Shown here one piece after another: positions 1 to 5,562 of a DNA stretch of 6,336 bases. The position numbers and the translations under genes were made by a program. The notes under the pieces were generated by a model. That model was not told the origin of the DNA and ran no database searches. It worked only from the letters and a program-made list of their open reading frames with translations. The stretch is from Bacillota bacterium (lineage in GTDB: Bacteria; Bacillota; UBA994): positions 1 through 6,336 of the forward strand of contig QLUS01000090.1 of NCBI GenBank assembly GCA_018725535.1. Direction: 5' to 3'. Every line of letters starts with the position of its first letter. Positions within the stretch are counted from its first letter, which is position 1.

Positions 1-690
1 CTCTACCTTCAGGTCCTGCGAGGGAAAATGGTGGATGGGTTGATAATCTCACCAGCGTTGCGAAAAGCTGATGAGTTGCGAGAGCTCCTGGAGAGACATC
101 CCAATGTGGTATTTATGGATAGGAAGATAGATGGTGTACCAGAGGCACTATGTGTTAGAGCAGATAATCTGAGAGGGGCCAGGATGGCGGTGGACTATCT
201 GCTGGAACTAGGACACAAGGAAGTGGCTTTGGTAAGTGGTCCCTTTGAAGTAACCTCAGGTCTGGAGCGGTATGAGGGATATGTGGCGGCCTTAAGAGAG
301 GTGGGGATAGAGGCAAGGCCAGAATTTATAAAGATGGGTAACTTTCGGAAAGAAGGAGGATACAGATCGACCGTAGAACTTCTCCAATTAAAAAACCGAC
401 CCACCGCTCTTTTCGTAGCCAACAACCTGATGACCCTCGGCTCCCTTTTAGCCATAAGAGATATGGGTTTTTCAATTCCCGGTGATATTTCTATCATTGG
501 GTTCGATGATATGGATTGGACTGTGCTGGCCAACCCACCCCTTACCACAGTAGCTCAGCCCACTTATGAAATGGGAGTAAAGGCTATGGAACTGTTAATC
601 AGGCAGATGCACAAGGAGAAGATCGACCAGAAGGAAATTCTTCTATCACCGGAGCTTAGGGTGAGAGAGTCGTGCAAGAAAATAGCTTAA
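1..690 (+). CDS. LacI-family transcriptional repressor, C-terminal 229 residues (5' partial)
   Basis: The reading frame is open from base 1, so the gene began upstream of the window; the ATG at 28 is internal. Visible is most of the periplasmic-binding-protein-like sensor domain of LacI/GalR regulators: a VDGLIISP strand near the start, then MDR, a DNLRGA helix start, a YLLELGH block, a GPFEVTSGLER segment with GY and AL, FVANNLMTLG, IPGDISIIGFDD and PPLTTVAQP, all in family order. The family is usually 330-340 residues, so about 105-110 are missing, including the helix-turn-helix and hinge. The protein should be cytoplasmic and release DNA when a sugar binds. A LacI-style palindrome lies 41 bases past its stop, and the next genes are an rbsD remnant and a PfkB kinase, so control of this operon is likely. 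The remnant hints at an RbsR-like origin, but the effector cannot be read from the sequence. Arg codons AGA/AGG are frequent and G+C is lower than in the transporter genes. Confidence 0.93.
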   Translation, partial: LYLQVLRGKMVDGLIISPALRKADELRELLERHPNVVFMDRKIDGVPEALCVRADNLRGARMAVDYLLELGHKEVALVSGPFEVTSGLERYEGYVAALREVGIEARPEFIKMGNFRKEGGYRSTVELLQLKNRPTALFVANNLMTLGSLLAIRDMGFSIPGDISIIGFDDMDWTVLANPPLTTVAQPTYEMGVKAMELLIRQMHKEKIDQKEILLSPELRVRESCKKIA

Positions 691-730
691 TCTATCATAA
701 AGATCCAGGTTGTATCATATTTACCAGCGG

Positions 731-748
731 TATGTAAACGTATACATA
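731..748. promoter_or_regulatory. Probable LacI-family operator (18-bp palindrome)
   Basis: TATGTAAACGTATACATA is an inverted repeat in which 16 of 18 positions are symmetric; only the pair at positions 7 and 12 breaks it. The centre is CG and the core TGTAAACGTATACA fits the general LacI/CcpA-type operator pattern (TG, A/T-rich, CG, A/T-rich, CA). It lies between the repressor stop and the ribosome binding site of the rbsD remnant, where a repressor would block transcription of the kinase-transporter operon. I infer binding by the neighbouring repressor; a global CcpA-like regulator is an alternative. No convincing -35/-10 pair was found around it (weak candidates only, such as TTGTAT at 710-715). 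Confidence 0.75.
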
Positions 749-765
749 ACCGAAGGAGGAGCTAC

Positions 766-915
766 CTGCGAAGGAAAAAAGGGATACTCAACCGTCCCTT
801 TTCCAAATTGCTAGCAGGGCTGGGACATACAGATCTTTTGGTGATCTGTGACGGCGGCTTGAGCGTACCATTGGGGTTGGAGAGGAGTAGTAGTGGAGGC
901 GCTGAAGAGATGTAA
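766..915 (+). pseudogene. rbsD: Truncated rbsD (D-ribose pyranase) remnant, N-terminal third only
   Basis: The frame starting at CTG 766 and ending at TAA 913-915 encodes 49 residues. Residues 4-38 read like the start of RbsD: KKGILN (4-9), an amphipathic S-K-L-L-A stretch, LGHTD (19-23, with the family's catalytic-site His at 21), then LVICDGGLSVP (25-35) where intact proteins have DAGLPxP. Set against Bacillus RbsD recalled from memory, about 21 of 36 positions match without gaps. RbsD converts the pyran forms of ribose (beta-D-ribopyranose to furanose) to feed ribokinase and is normally about 130-140 residues. Here similarity stops near residue 40, the C-terminal part that completes the active site is absent, and the frame runs into the kinase gene. 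AAGGAGG at 753-759 sits 6 bases before the CTG, exactly where a start codon belongs, so an ATG may have mutated to CTG. Likely non-functional; it might still be translated and couple to the kinase start at 893. Confidence 0.8.
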
Positions 916-1858
916 AGTTGCAGTGGTCGGAAGCTTTGTAACGGATCTAGTAGTACACGTCCCCCGACGACCGAGGGCGGGAGAGAGTTTAATGGGAACC
1001 AGCTTTGCTATATACCTGGGAGGTAAGGGAATAAATCAGGCTGTAGCCGCTGCCCGGTTGAGGGCCATAGCCCACATGATAGGTCGGGTGGGCAACGACC
1101 AATTTGGAGAGAGCTTTTTGAGGGCCATGGAAGAAGAAGGTGTCAATGGCGAGTTTGTCGTCATTGATCAGGAAGAGGGCACGGGTATTGGCATGCCGGT
1201 CATCGATGATGAGGGCAGCAATAGTATTATCTTTATACCTCGGGCGAACACGAAAGTCTCCGTCCAGGATGTGGAGAGGGCCCGAGCGGTGATTGAGGAT
1301 GCCGATGTTCTAACAGTGCAGTTAGAGCTTCCCGTAGAGGCCTCCCATGCGGCTGCCCGGATTGCCAAAGATGCGGGAAGAACGGTGGTGCTGAACTGCG
1401 CCCCCTACCATCCTATTGGAGATGATTTTCTCCGGCTGGTAGATTACCTGATTCCTAACGAAGTGGAAGCAGAGCAGCTCTTTGGCATTAGCAAGGAGAA
1501 GGAGGATTTACTTGATTCTGCAAAGGCCAGGAGTCTGGTAAAGGAAACTGGTTGTAAGGCCATAGTGGTCACAGTGGGAGAGGAGGGTTCTATCCTCATG
1601 GACGCCAAGGGGGTAAGGCAGATTCCGGCGCCTTCGGTTCAGGCAGTGGACACGGTGGGAGCTGGTGATGCTTTTGTAGGTGCTTTTTGTGTGGCAGTGG
1701 GCAGCGGTATGGAGATAGCCAAGGCAGTAGAGCTGGCTAATGCGGCTGGCGCTCTCTCGGTGACCAGACATGGTGCCATGCCGTCCATGCCCGGAAGAGA
1801 CGAGCTGATAGACTTTCTGATGCGCACAGGGAAGATGAAAGACAGAACCAGGGAGTGA
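893..1858 (+). CDS. PfkB-family carbohydrate kinase, ribokinase-like
   Basis: This cytoplasmic kinase transfers phosphate from ATP to a sugar. At 321 residues it is close to ribokinase length. In order: beta strand and VVGSFVTDL (11-19); PfkB signature 1, GGKGINQAVAAARL (43-56); GRVGNDQFG (64-72); QLELP (143-147, Glu at the ribokinase E143 position); NCAP (168-171); IPNEVEAEQLFG (187-198); VTVGEEGS (226-233); signature 2, DTVGAGDAF (253-261), with the probable catalytic base Asp259; and TRHGAMPSMP near the end. The start is GTG with GGAGAGGAG at 879-887; a stop at 860 in this frame excludes a longer form. The gene begins inside the rbsD remnant, which favours a ribokinase ancestry. However, the sugar-contacting Asn of ribokinase (GSINAD in E. 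coli) is Val16 here, so the substrate may be another ketose or pentose. Adenosine kinase and fructokinase are less likely by motif layout. The family call is firm, the substrate is not. Confidence 0.95.
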   Translation: MEALKRCKVAVVGSFVTDLVVHVPRRPRAGESLMGTSFAIYLGGKGINQAVAAARLRAIAHMIGRVGNDQFGESFLRAMEEEGVNGEFVVIDQEEGTGIGMPVIDDEGSNSIIFIPRANTKVSVQDVERARAVIEDADVLTVQLELPVEASHAAARIAKDAGRTVVLNCAPYHPIGDDFLRLVDYLIPNEVEAEQLFGISKEKEDLLDSAKARSLVKETGCKAIVVTVGEEGSILMDAKGVRQIPAPSVQAVDTVGAGDAFVGAFCVAVGSGMEIAKAVELANAAGALSVTRHGAMPSMPGRDELIDFLMRTGKMKDRTRE

Positions 1859-1889
1859 GCTCAGCAAGGTCTAGGGAGGTCGTCGGAGG

Positions 1890-1899
1890 AAGGAGGTGA
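1890..1899 (+). promoter_or_regulatory. Orphan, near-complete Shine-Dalgarno sequence in the kinase-SBP spacer
   Basis: AAGGAGGTGA matches ten consecutive bases of the usual anti-Shine-Dalgarno sequence at the 16S rRNA 3' end, a better match than any used ribosome binding site here. No plausible gene follows at normal spacing: the nearest ATG (1915) is followed at once by TAA, and the GTG at 1896 lies within the site and opens a 60-codon frame with no recognisable protein that overlaps the SBP start. The functional site for the SBP is a second AAGGAGG at 1955-1961. The 110-bp spacer (1859-1968) otherwise shows only a short TAAGGA tandem (1936-1947). It may be a trace of a lost gene or a ribosome standby site. 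Confidence 0.4.
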
Positions 1900-1968
1900 G
1901 CTATCAGGGTAGAGATGTAAATGCTATTATGTTGGTAAGGATAAGGATAATCAAAAGGAGGAAACTAA

Positions 1969-3459
1969 ATGAAAACGTATTGGAAATTAGTAATACCCAT
2001 CACCCTGATTGTCCTGGTGGCGACAGTTCTGGGAGCATGCGTACCCGCTCCACCGCCAGCTGTAGAGCCTCCCGTTGAGGAGGTAGCCCCTCCCGCAGAA
2101 GTTCCGACATGGTGGGCAGAGGCAGCAGCTCCCTACAAGGGCGTTACCATCAGGGGCATCTCTGAGAGCACGCCACCTTCGAAGTACGTGTTGGAAGTAC
2201 TGGTGGCGCCCTTCGAGAAGGAGACCGGCATCAATGTCGAGTTCGAGGTCACGTCCTGGGACGAGATGTACACCAAAGCGATCAGGGACATGGAGGCCGC
2301 TACCGGTATCTATGACTTTGTTTACATTGAGCAGGACATCATCTACGCCTATCTGGCACAGAATTTCCTGGTGGACTTGACCGCGTTCTCGGAGGCCAAC
2401 CCGAATCTCTTGTACCCCGAACTGGAGATGGACGACTTCACCGCGTTCATCGATAACTTCAAGGATGCCGAGGGCCACGTGTATGGGCTGCCCTTCGAGG
2501 CCTTCCTGAAGGTCTACCTCTACCGCACGGACCTGTTCGAAGACCCCGAAATCAAGGCCGCGTTCAAGGAACAGTACGGCTGGGACCTGCGGCCAGCGAC
2601 CACCTTTGAGGAATATCGGCAGATCGCCGATTTCTTCACTCTGTGGGGCAAGGAGCAGGGCGTGGAACTGTGGGGCAGCACCGTCCAGGCGGGTTCCCAT
2701 CCTGCCGCTTTCTACGAGATGTTTGAGACCATCTTCCCCTCCTTTGGCGTCTACAACTGGGGCATCAATATGGAGAATTGGAAGGCCACTACGGCCAACG
2801 GTGGTGCCCTGGATAGCGACCGGGCTAAGGAAGCCCTGCGGTACTGGGTGGAGATGCTAGAGGTTGCCCCTCCGGAGGCCAGGGCCAGCACCTGGGATGA
2901 GGTGGCGGCCAGCTTCGCCGGCGGCCGTGCTGCTCAGGGTTGGGTGTATGGCGAGAACGCCGCCTGGATCGCCACCGATGAGACGCGCTCAGCGGTGGTA
3001 GGCAAGGTCGGGGTTGCCCTGCCACCACTCTACGAGGGCGTTCTTGACGATGCCAAGGCCCGCAGGGGCTACATTGGCTATTACGACGGCGGTGCTATGG
3101 GCATCCCCCACTCCTCGAAGAACCAAGAGGCGGCCTGGTTGTTTATTCAGTGGATCAGCCGCAAGGAGATCCAGGGCGACTTTGCCGCGAAGACCGCCCG
3201 CATCGTGCGGACCTCGACCTTCGACGACCCCCTGGTGAAAGAGATGGATCCCAAGGTCGGTGGCTACTACACCCTCTTCAAGGAGCATGGCGACCTGTTC
3301 AAAGGCGCACCTCCCTTCCCCTTCCACGCTCCCATCCGCGAGGTCATCTTGCCATACATACTGAAGGCCATCGCTGGAGAGATGACGCCTGAGGCAGCTT
3401 TGGACGAGGCAGCCAAGGCCGTAGACGCCGAGCTGGTGAAGCTTGGCTACGGGCAGTGA
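1969..3459 (+). CDS. ABC transporter solute-binding lipoprotein, family 1 (CUT1 sugar/polyol type)
   Basis: This protein captures the substrate outside the membrane and delivers it to the permease pair encoded next. The signal peptide has a Lys-containing N-tip, a hydrophobic core (8-21) and a lipobox L21-G22-A23-Cys24, so the mature protein is lipid-anchored. A Pro/Ala/Glu-rich linker (25-46) precedes the folded domain. From W48 the layout follows the SBP_bac_1 group: AAAPYKGVTIRGISES, LVAPFEKETGINVEFE (78-93), YDFVYIEQD (115-123), DDFTAFIDNF, GHVYGLPFEAF (169-179), a Y-R-TDLF segment, KAAFKEQYGWDL (197-207) with FEEYRQIADFF, and the closing AAWLFIQWISRKEIQ (388-402). Its 496 residues are usual once the linker is counted. 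The layout, especially the KYGYDL-like and IADFFT-like blocks, recalls glycerol-type GlpV binding proteins from memory, and the DUF2160-like gene downstream agrees. The ligand is not determined; a polyol or sugar is my inference. The site AAGGAGG (1955-1961) is 7 bases before ATG. Confidence 0.95.
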   Translation: MKTYWKLVIPITLIVLVATVLGACVPAPPPAVEPPVEEVAPPAEVPTWWAEAAAPYKGVTIRGISESTPPSKYVLEVLVAPFEKETGINVEFEVTSWDEMYTKAIRDMEAATGIYDFVYIEQDIIYAYLAQNFLVDLTAFSEANPNLLYPELEMDDFTAFIDNFKDAEGHVYGLPFEAFLKVYLYRTDLFEDPEIKAAFKEQYGWDLRPATTFEEYRQIADFFTLWGKEQGVELWGSTVQAGSHPAAFYEMFETIFPSFGVYNWGINMENWKATTANGGALDSDRAKEALRYWVEMLEVAPPEARASTWDEVAASFAGGRAAQGWVYGENAAWIATDETRSAVVGKVGVALPPLYEGVLDDAKARRGYIGYYDGGAMGIPHSSKNQEAAWLFIQWISRKEIQGDFAAKTARIVRTSTFDDPLVKEMDPKVGGYYTLFKEHGDLFKGAPPFPFHAPIREVILPYILKAIAGEMTPEAALDEAAKAVDAELVKLGYGQ

Positions 3460-3480
3460 TCCGGCGGGGAGAGTGTGCCA

Positions 3481-4356
3481 ATGAAGTCAAGTAAAACGGC
3501 GTGGGGGCTTCTAGCTCCCACGCTTATCATACTAGGTCTTGTCGGCCTTCTGCCTTTCATCTATGTTCTCTATGTCGGCTTCCACGATTGGATGATCTTT
3601 GCCAAGGTTAGCGGTCTGGTTTGGGCTGGGGTAGATAACTATCGCGAGCTGGTCTTTGACGAAGACTTTCTGGCCGCTTTGGGAAGAGGGCTGCGCTTTA
3701 CAATCTGGACCGTCAGCATCCAGATGGTTCTGGGTCTGCTGCTGGCTCATCTTCTCATGAAAAAGTTTAAAGGTAGGGGTTTCTTTAGAGCCATCCACGC
3801 CCTGCCGCTGACCGTGGCTCCCCTTGTCGTCGGCGCTACCTGGCGGCTCCTGACCATCCCTGGCCTGGGCCCGCTGCCCTTTTACCTGAACAAGATCGGC
3901 ATTGACTACAACATCGGGTGGAGCGCCCAGCAGGCTTTCTTCACCACTGTTCTCATGCACATTTGGCACTGGACACCCTTCGTGACCCTAACGTTTCTGG
4001 CCGGCCTCAGCGCATTGCCCAAAGAGCCCTTCGAAGGGGCGATGGTGGATGGTGCTAATCAGTGGCAGATATTCCGCTATATTTTCTTGCCCATGCTGAA
4101 GCCGGTTATCCTCATTGCACTCTTCCTGAGGATCATGGATGCCCTGCGCATCGTTGATGAAGTCTGGATGCTGACTGGCGGCGGTCCTGGCACCGCCACC
4201 CGCTACGTAGGCATCCACATCTGGCGCGTGGTTTTCCCCATGACCAATTACGGTTATGGATCGGCCATGTCTGTCCTCTTGCTCTACTTTATCATCGTGG
4301 TGTGTTGGCTCCTGCTGACAGTTATCACGCAGGCTAAAAGGGAGGCCGGGACATGA
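3481..4356 (+). CDS. ABC transporter permease 1, MalF/UgpA-type (BPD_transp_1)
   Basis: An inner-membrane subunit of 291 residues that forms half of the import channel. Hydrophobic segments suggest six membrane helices, roughly 8-32, 72-92, 105-124, 152-176, 206-220 and 262-283. The cytoplasmic EAA loop that docks the ATPase is at 185-208: EGAMVDGANQW, then F and LP-x-x-x-P, with Gly in place of the first Ala of EAA. The LTGGGPGTAT stretch (231-240) after helix 5 is typical of MalF/UgpA-type subunits. I chose ATG 3481 over GTG 3475 because GGGGAG (3466-3471) is 9 bases from the ATG but only 3 from the GTG; the longer form would add Met-Pro. The gene starts 21 bases after the SBP stop and its TGA overlaps the next ATG (ATGA), so the two permeases are translationally coupled and presumably heterodimerise. 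Confidence 0.95.
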   Translation: MKSSKTAWGLLAPTLIILGLVGLLPFIYVLYVGFHDWMIFAKVSGLVWAGVDNYRELVFDEDFLAALGRGLRFTIWTVSIQMVLGLLLAHLLMKKFKGRGFFRAIHALPLTVAPLVVGATWRLLTIPGLGPLPFYLNKIGIDYNIGWSAQQAFFTTVLMHIWHWTPFVTLTFLAGLSALPKEPFEGAMVDGANQWQIFRYIFLPMLKPVILIALFLRIMDALRIVDEVWMLTGGGPGTATRYVGIHIWRVVFPMTNYGYGSAMSVLLLYFIIVVCWLLLTVITQAKREAGT

Positions 4357-5207
4357 AGCAGAGCGCACGACGTAAGGGACTGAAGCAGGTATTCCTGTAC
4401 ATCGTCTGGATTGCCCTGACGCTTATCACCTTGTTCCCCATCTACTGGATGTTCCTGATCTCGGCCAGGAGCAGGGTGGAACTCTTCTCGAATCGTAACC
4501 TCTATCAGACAACCATATTCTGGGAGAACTTCGTCAGGCCCCTCTTCCAGGGTGTCTACGGCCAATATGTGGTCAATTCCCTGATTGTGGCTACGGGCAA
4601 TACCTTATTAGTCGTTGTCCTGGCCGTGTTGGCGGCCTATGCGCTTTCCAGGTACCGGGTCAAGGGCGGTCAAAATATCTTCTTTTGGACCATTACCAAT
4701 CGCATGGCTCCGCCGGCAGCTTTTATGTTGCCCCTGTTTCTGCTGTATAGCCGGGTACTCAGGATCGGGGATCTGCAACTGTATGACACCCACATCGGCC
4801 TGATCCTGGTGTATTGCGTGTTCAACCTGCCCTTCGCCATCTGGCTATTGAAGGGCATCATTGACGGCATACCTACCAGCCTGGATGACGCCGCTCGTGT
4901 GGACGGCGCCTCGACCGTTGGCATCATCCGGCGGATCATCGTGCCCCTGGCTGCCCCGGGCATTGCCATCACGGCCCTCCTGGCCTGGATCTTTGCCTGG
5001 AATGAGTTCCTCTTCGCCACCACGCTGACCAGTGTGAAGGCCCGTACGATCACCACCGGGTTGGTGGAGTTCGTGACTGTGGTGGGGACCAACTGGGGGG
5101 AGATGGCTGCCATGGCCATCATCAGTTTGCTGCCGGCGCTCTTATTCCTGGTCCTCGTTCAGCGGTATATCATCGCCGGTCTGACCTTCGGCGCTGTGCG
5201 CGAGTAG
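4353..5207 (+). CDS. ABC transporter permease 2, MalG/UgpE-type (BPD_transp_1)
   Basis: The second channel subunit, 284 residues. Apparent membrane helices lie near 12-37, 72-96, 108-132, 146-168, 199-222 and 250-274. The EAA loop is at 178-201: DDAARVDGAS, then I-I-x-P, with Asp replacing the usual Glu. Other family marks are AAYALSRYRVKGG (94-106), WNEFLFA (216-222) and the C-terminal QRYIIAGLTFGAV (270-282). Its start overlaps the stop of permease 1 by four bases and GGGAGG at 4340-4345 lies 7 bases upstream. It ends with TAG, and the next small gene continues in the same frame 15 bases later. No ATP-binding subunit follows, so a shared ATPase elsewhere, or one beyond the window, must power the importer. 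Confidence 0.95.
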   Translation: MKQSARRKGLKQVFLYIVWIALTLITLFPIYWMFLISARSRVELFSNRNLYQTTIFWENFVRPLFQGVYGQYVVNSLIVATGNTLLVVVLAVLAAYALSRYRVKGGQNIFFWTITNRMAPPAAFMLPLFLLYSRVLRIGDLQLYDTHIGLILVYCVFNLPFAIWLLKGIIDGIPTSLDDAARVDGASTVGIIRRIIVPLAAPGIAITALLAWIFAWNEFLFATTLTSVKARTITTGLVEFVTVVGTNWGEMAAMAIISLLPALLFLVLVQRYIIAGLTFGAVRE

Positions 5208-5222
5208 AAATGGATCAGTACT

Positions 5223-5426
5223 ATGGAAGCTAAGAAGACCAATAAGAAGAGGGAGCCAGGCTTCCTCCGTATGGAAACTAATCTGTTTGACCGTATCTTC
5301 ATCGGCGTGGTCATCTTTGTGGCCATTCATCTTTTATGGATGCGGTTTCTAGAAAGCTCGATTTCCTTAACAGTGGCCTCAATCATCTCGCTAGTATTGA
5401 TATTCGTGATCGCAAAATGGGGTTAA
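5223..5426 (+). CDS. Small two-helix membrane protein, DUF2160-like, associated with the importer
   Basis: This 67-residue protein has a charged Lys/Arg-rich N-terminus (3-11), then EPGFLRMET, DRIFIG (23-28), a first membrane helix about 25-40 holding IHLLW (35-39), and a second helix about 47-64 ending in AKWG. The order GFL, T, DR-x-FIG, IHL-W, V-x-WG is what I recall for the C-terminal two thirds of DUF2160 proteins, whose genes sit beside the permeases of glycerol-type ABC importers (GlpU in the Rhizobium glp system). Those proteins are near 90 residues and carry an extra N-terminal helix that is absent here. The role is unknown; an accessory membrane subunit is plausible. The gene lies 15 bases after the permease 2 stop and in its frame, with no clear ribosome binding site (only GGA at 5212-5214), so reinitiation is likely. 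ATG 5271 is an alternative start, but it would cut off the conserved GFL part. The family match is from memory. Confidence 0.72.
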   Translation: MEAKKTNKKREPGFLRMETNLFDRIFIGVVIFVAIHLLWMRFLESSISLTVASIISLVLIFVIAKWG

Positions 5427-5475
5427 AGCATCTCCTGGCACAGAAGGTCTCGCGGAAAGGTAATGTCGTTGGAGT

Positions 5476-5491
5476 CAACATCGCGATGTTG
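5476..5491. promoter_or_regulatory. Perfect 16-bp palindrome, possible operator
   Basis: CAACATCGCGATGTTG is identical to its reverse complement over all 16 bases. It lies in the 136-bp spacer (5427-5562) before the dehydrogenase gene, where a regulator could adjust that gene separately from the transporter. It differs from the operator at 731-748, so a different protein would be expected. As RNA it could form only a six-pair stem with a CGCG loop and has no T-run, so it is not an intrinsic terminator. No convincing -10/-35 pair was identified nearby. Confidence 0.5.
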
Positions 5492-5519
5492 GCATAAGGG
5501 GTCCGACGTCAGGCAATAC

Positions 5520-5533
5520 CTGTTGTTCAACAG
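5520..5533. repeat. Second inverted repeat in the pre-dehydrogenase spacer
   Basis: CTGTTG and CAACAG form a 6-bp inverted repeat separated by TT, about 30 bases before the dehydrogenase ATG. It shares the GTTG/CAAC half-site with the palindrome at 5476-5491 and with a looser GTTG-4-CAAC dyad at 5468-5479, so three related dyads fall within 66 bases. They may be repeated binding sites for one regulator, but the half-sites are only four bases long. Confidence 0.3.
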
Positions 5534-5562
5534 TGTTATAGAATGTATCCTGAGGTGGCACA

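Noticed and set aside
28..30. ATG at 28 as the start of the repressor gene
   Set aside because: The frame is open to base 1 and the residues before it (LYLQVLRGK) fit the family, and a LacI protein without its DNA-binding domain would be odd; the gene is cut by the window edge.
710..746. Sigma-70-like promoter around the operator (TTGTAT 710-715 with TATGTA 731-736, or TTTACC 720-725 with TATACA 741-746)
   Set aside because: Both pairs match the consensus poorly and have 15-base spacing, so I do not list a promoter although one is expected here.
777..802. Hairpin AAAAGGGA / TCCCTTTT (8-bp stem, 10-base loop) as a terminator or attenuator
   Set aside because: It lies within the rbsD remnant coding frame, has no separate T-run after the stem and a weak A/T-rich stem half; the protein similarity explains the sequence better.
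829..849. Hairpin ACAGATC / GATCTGT (7-bp stem, 7-base loop) as a riboswitch or leader element
   Set aside because: It coincides with codons of the conserved HTDLLVIC stretch of the rbsD remnant and no wider RNA structure was seen.
906..1921. 11-base direct repeat AGAGATGTAAA at 906-916 and 1911-1921
   Set aside because: Several exact 11-base matches are expected by chance in a window of this size, and the flanks do not match.
1896..2078. 60-codon frame starting with GTG inside the strong Shine-Dalgarno site
   Set aside because: It overlaps the SBP start by 110 bases in another frame, its translation resembles nothing, and its Arg/Ser-rich second half is a shadow of the SBP gene.
1987..2700. 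Long reverse-strand frames opposite the SBP, permeases and dehydrogenase (for example 1987-2700 and 5536-6075)
   Set aside because: Each lies fully opposite a gene with clear family motifs, and none of their translations shows a recognisable domain.
3475..3480. GTG 3475 as the start of permease 1
   Set aside because: The ribosome binding site is too close (3 bases); ATG 3481 has normal spacing. The difference is only two residues.
5417..5497. 26-codon frame overlapping the end of the small membrane gene
   Set aside because: It has no ribosome binding site and no recognisable similarity, and it is too short to support by itself.
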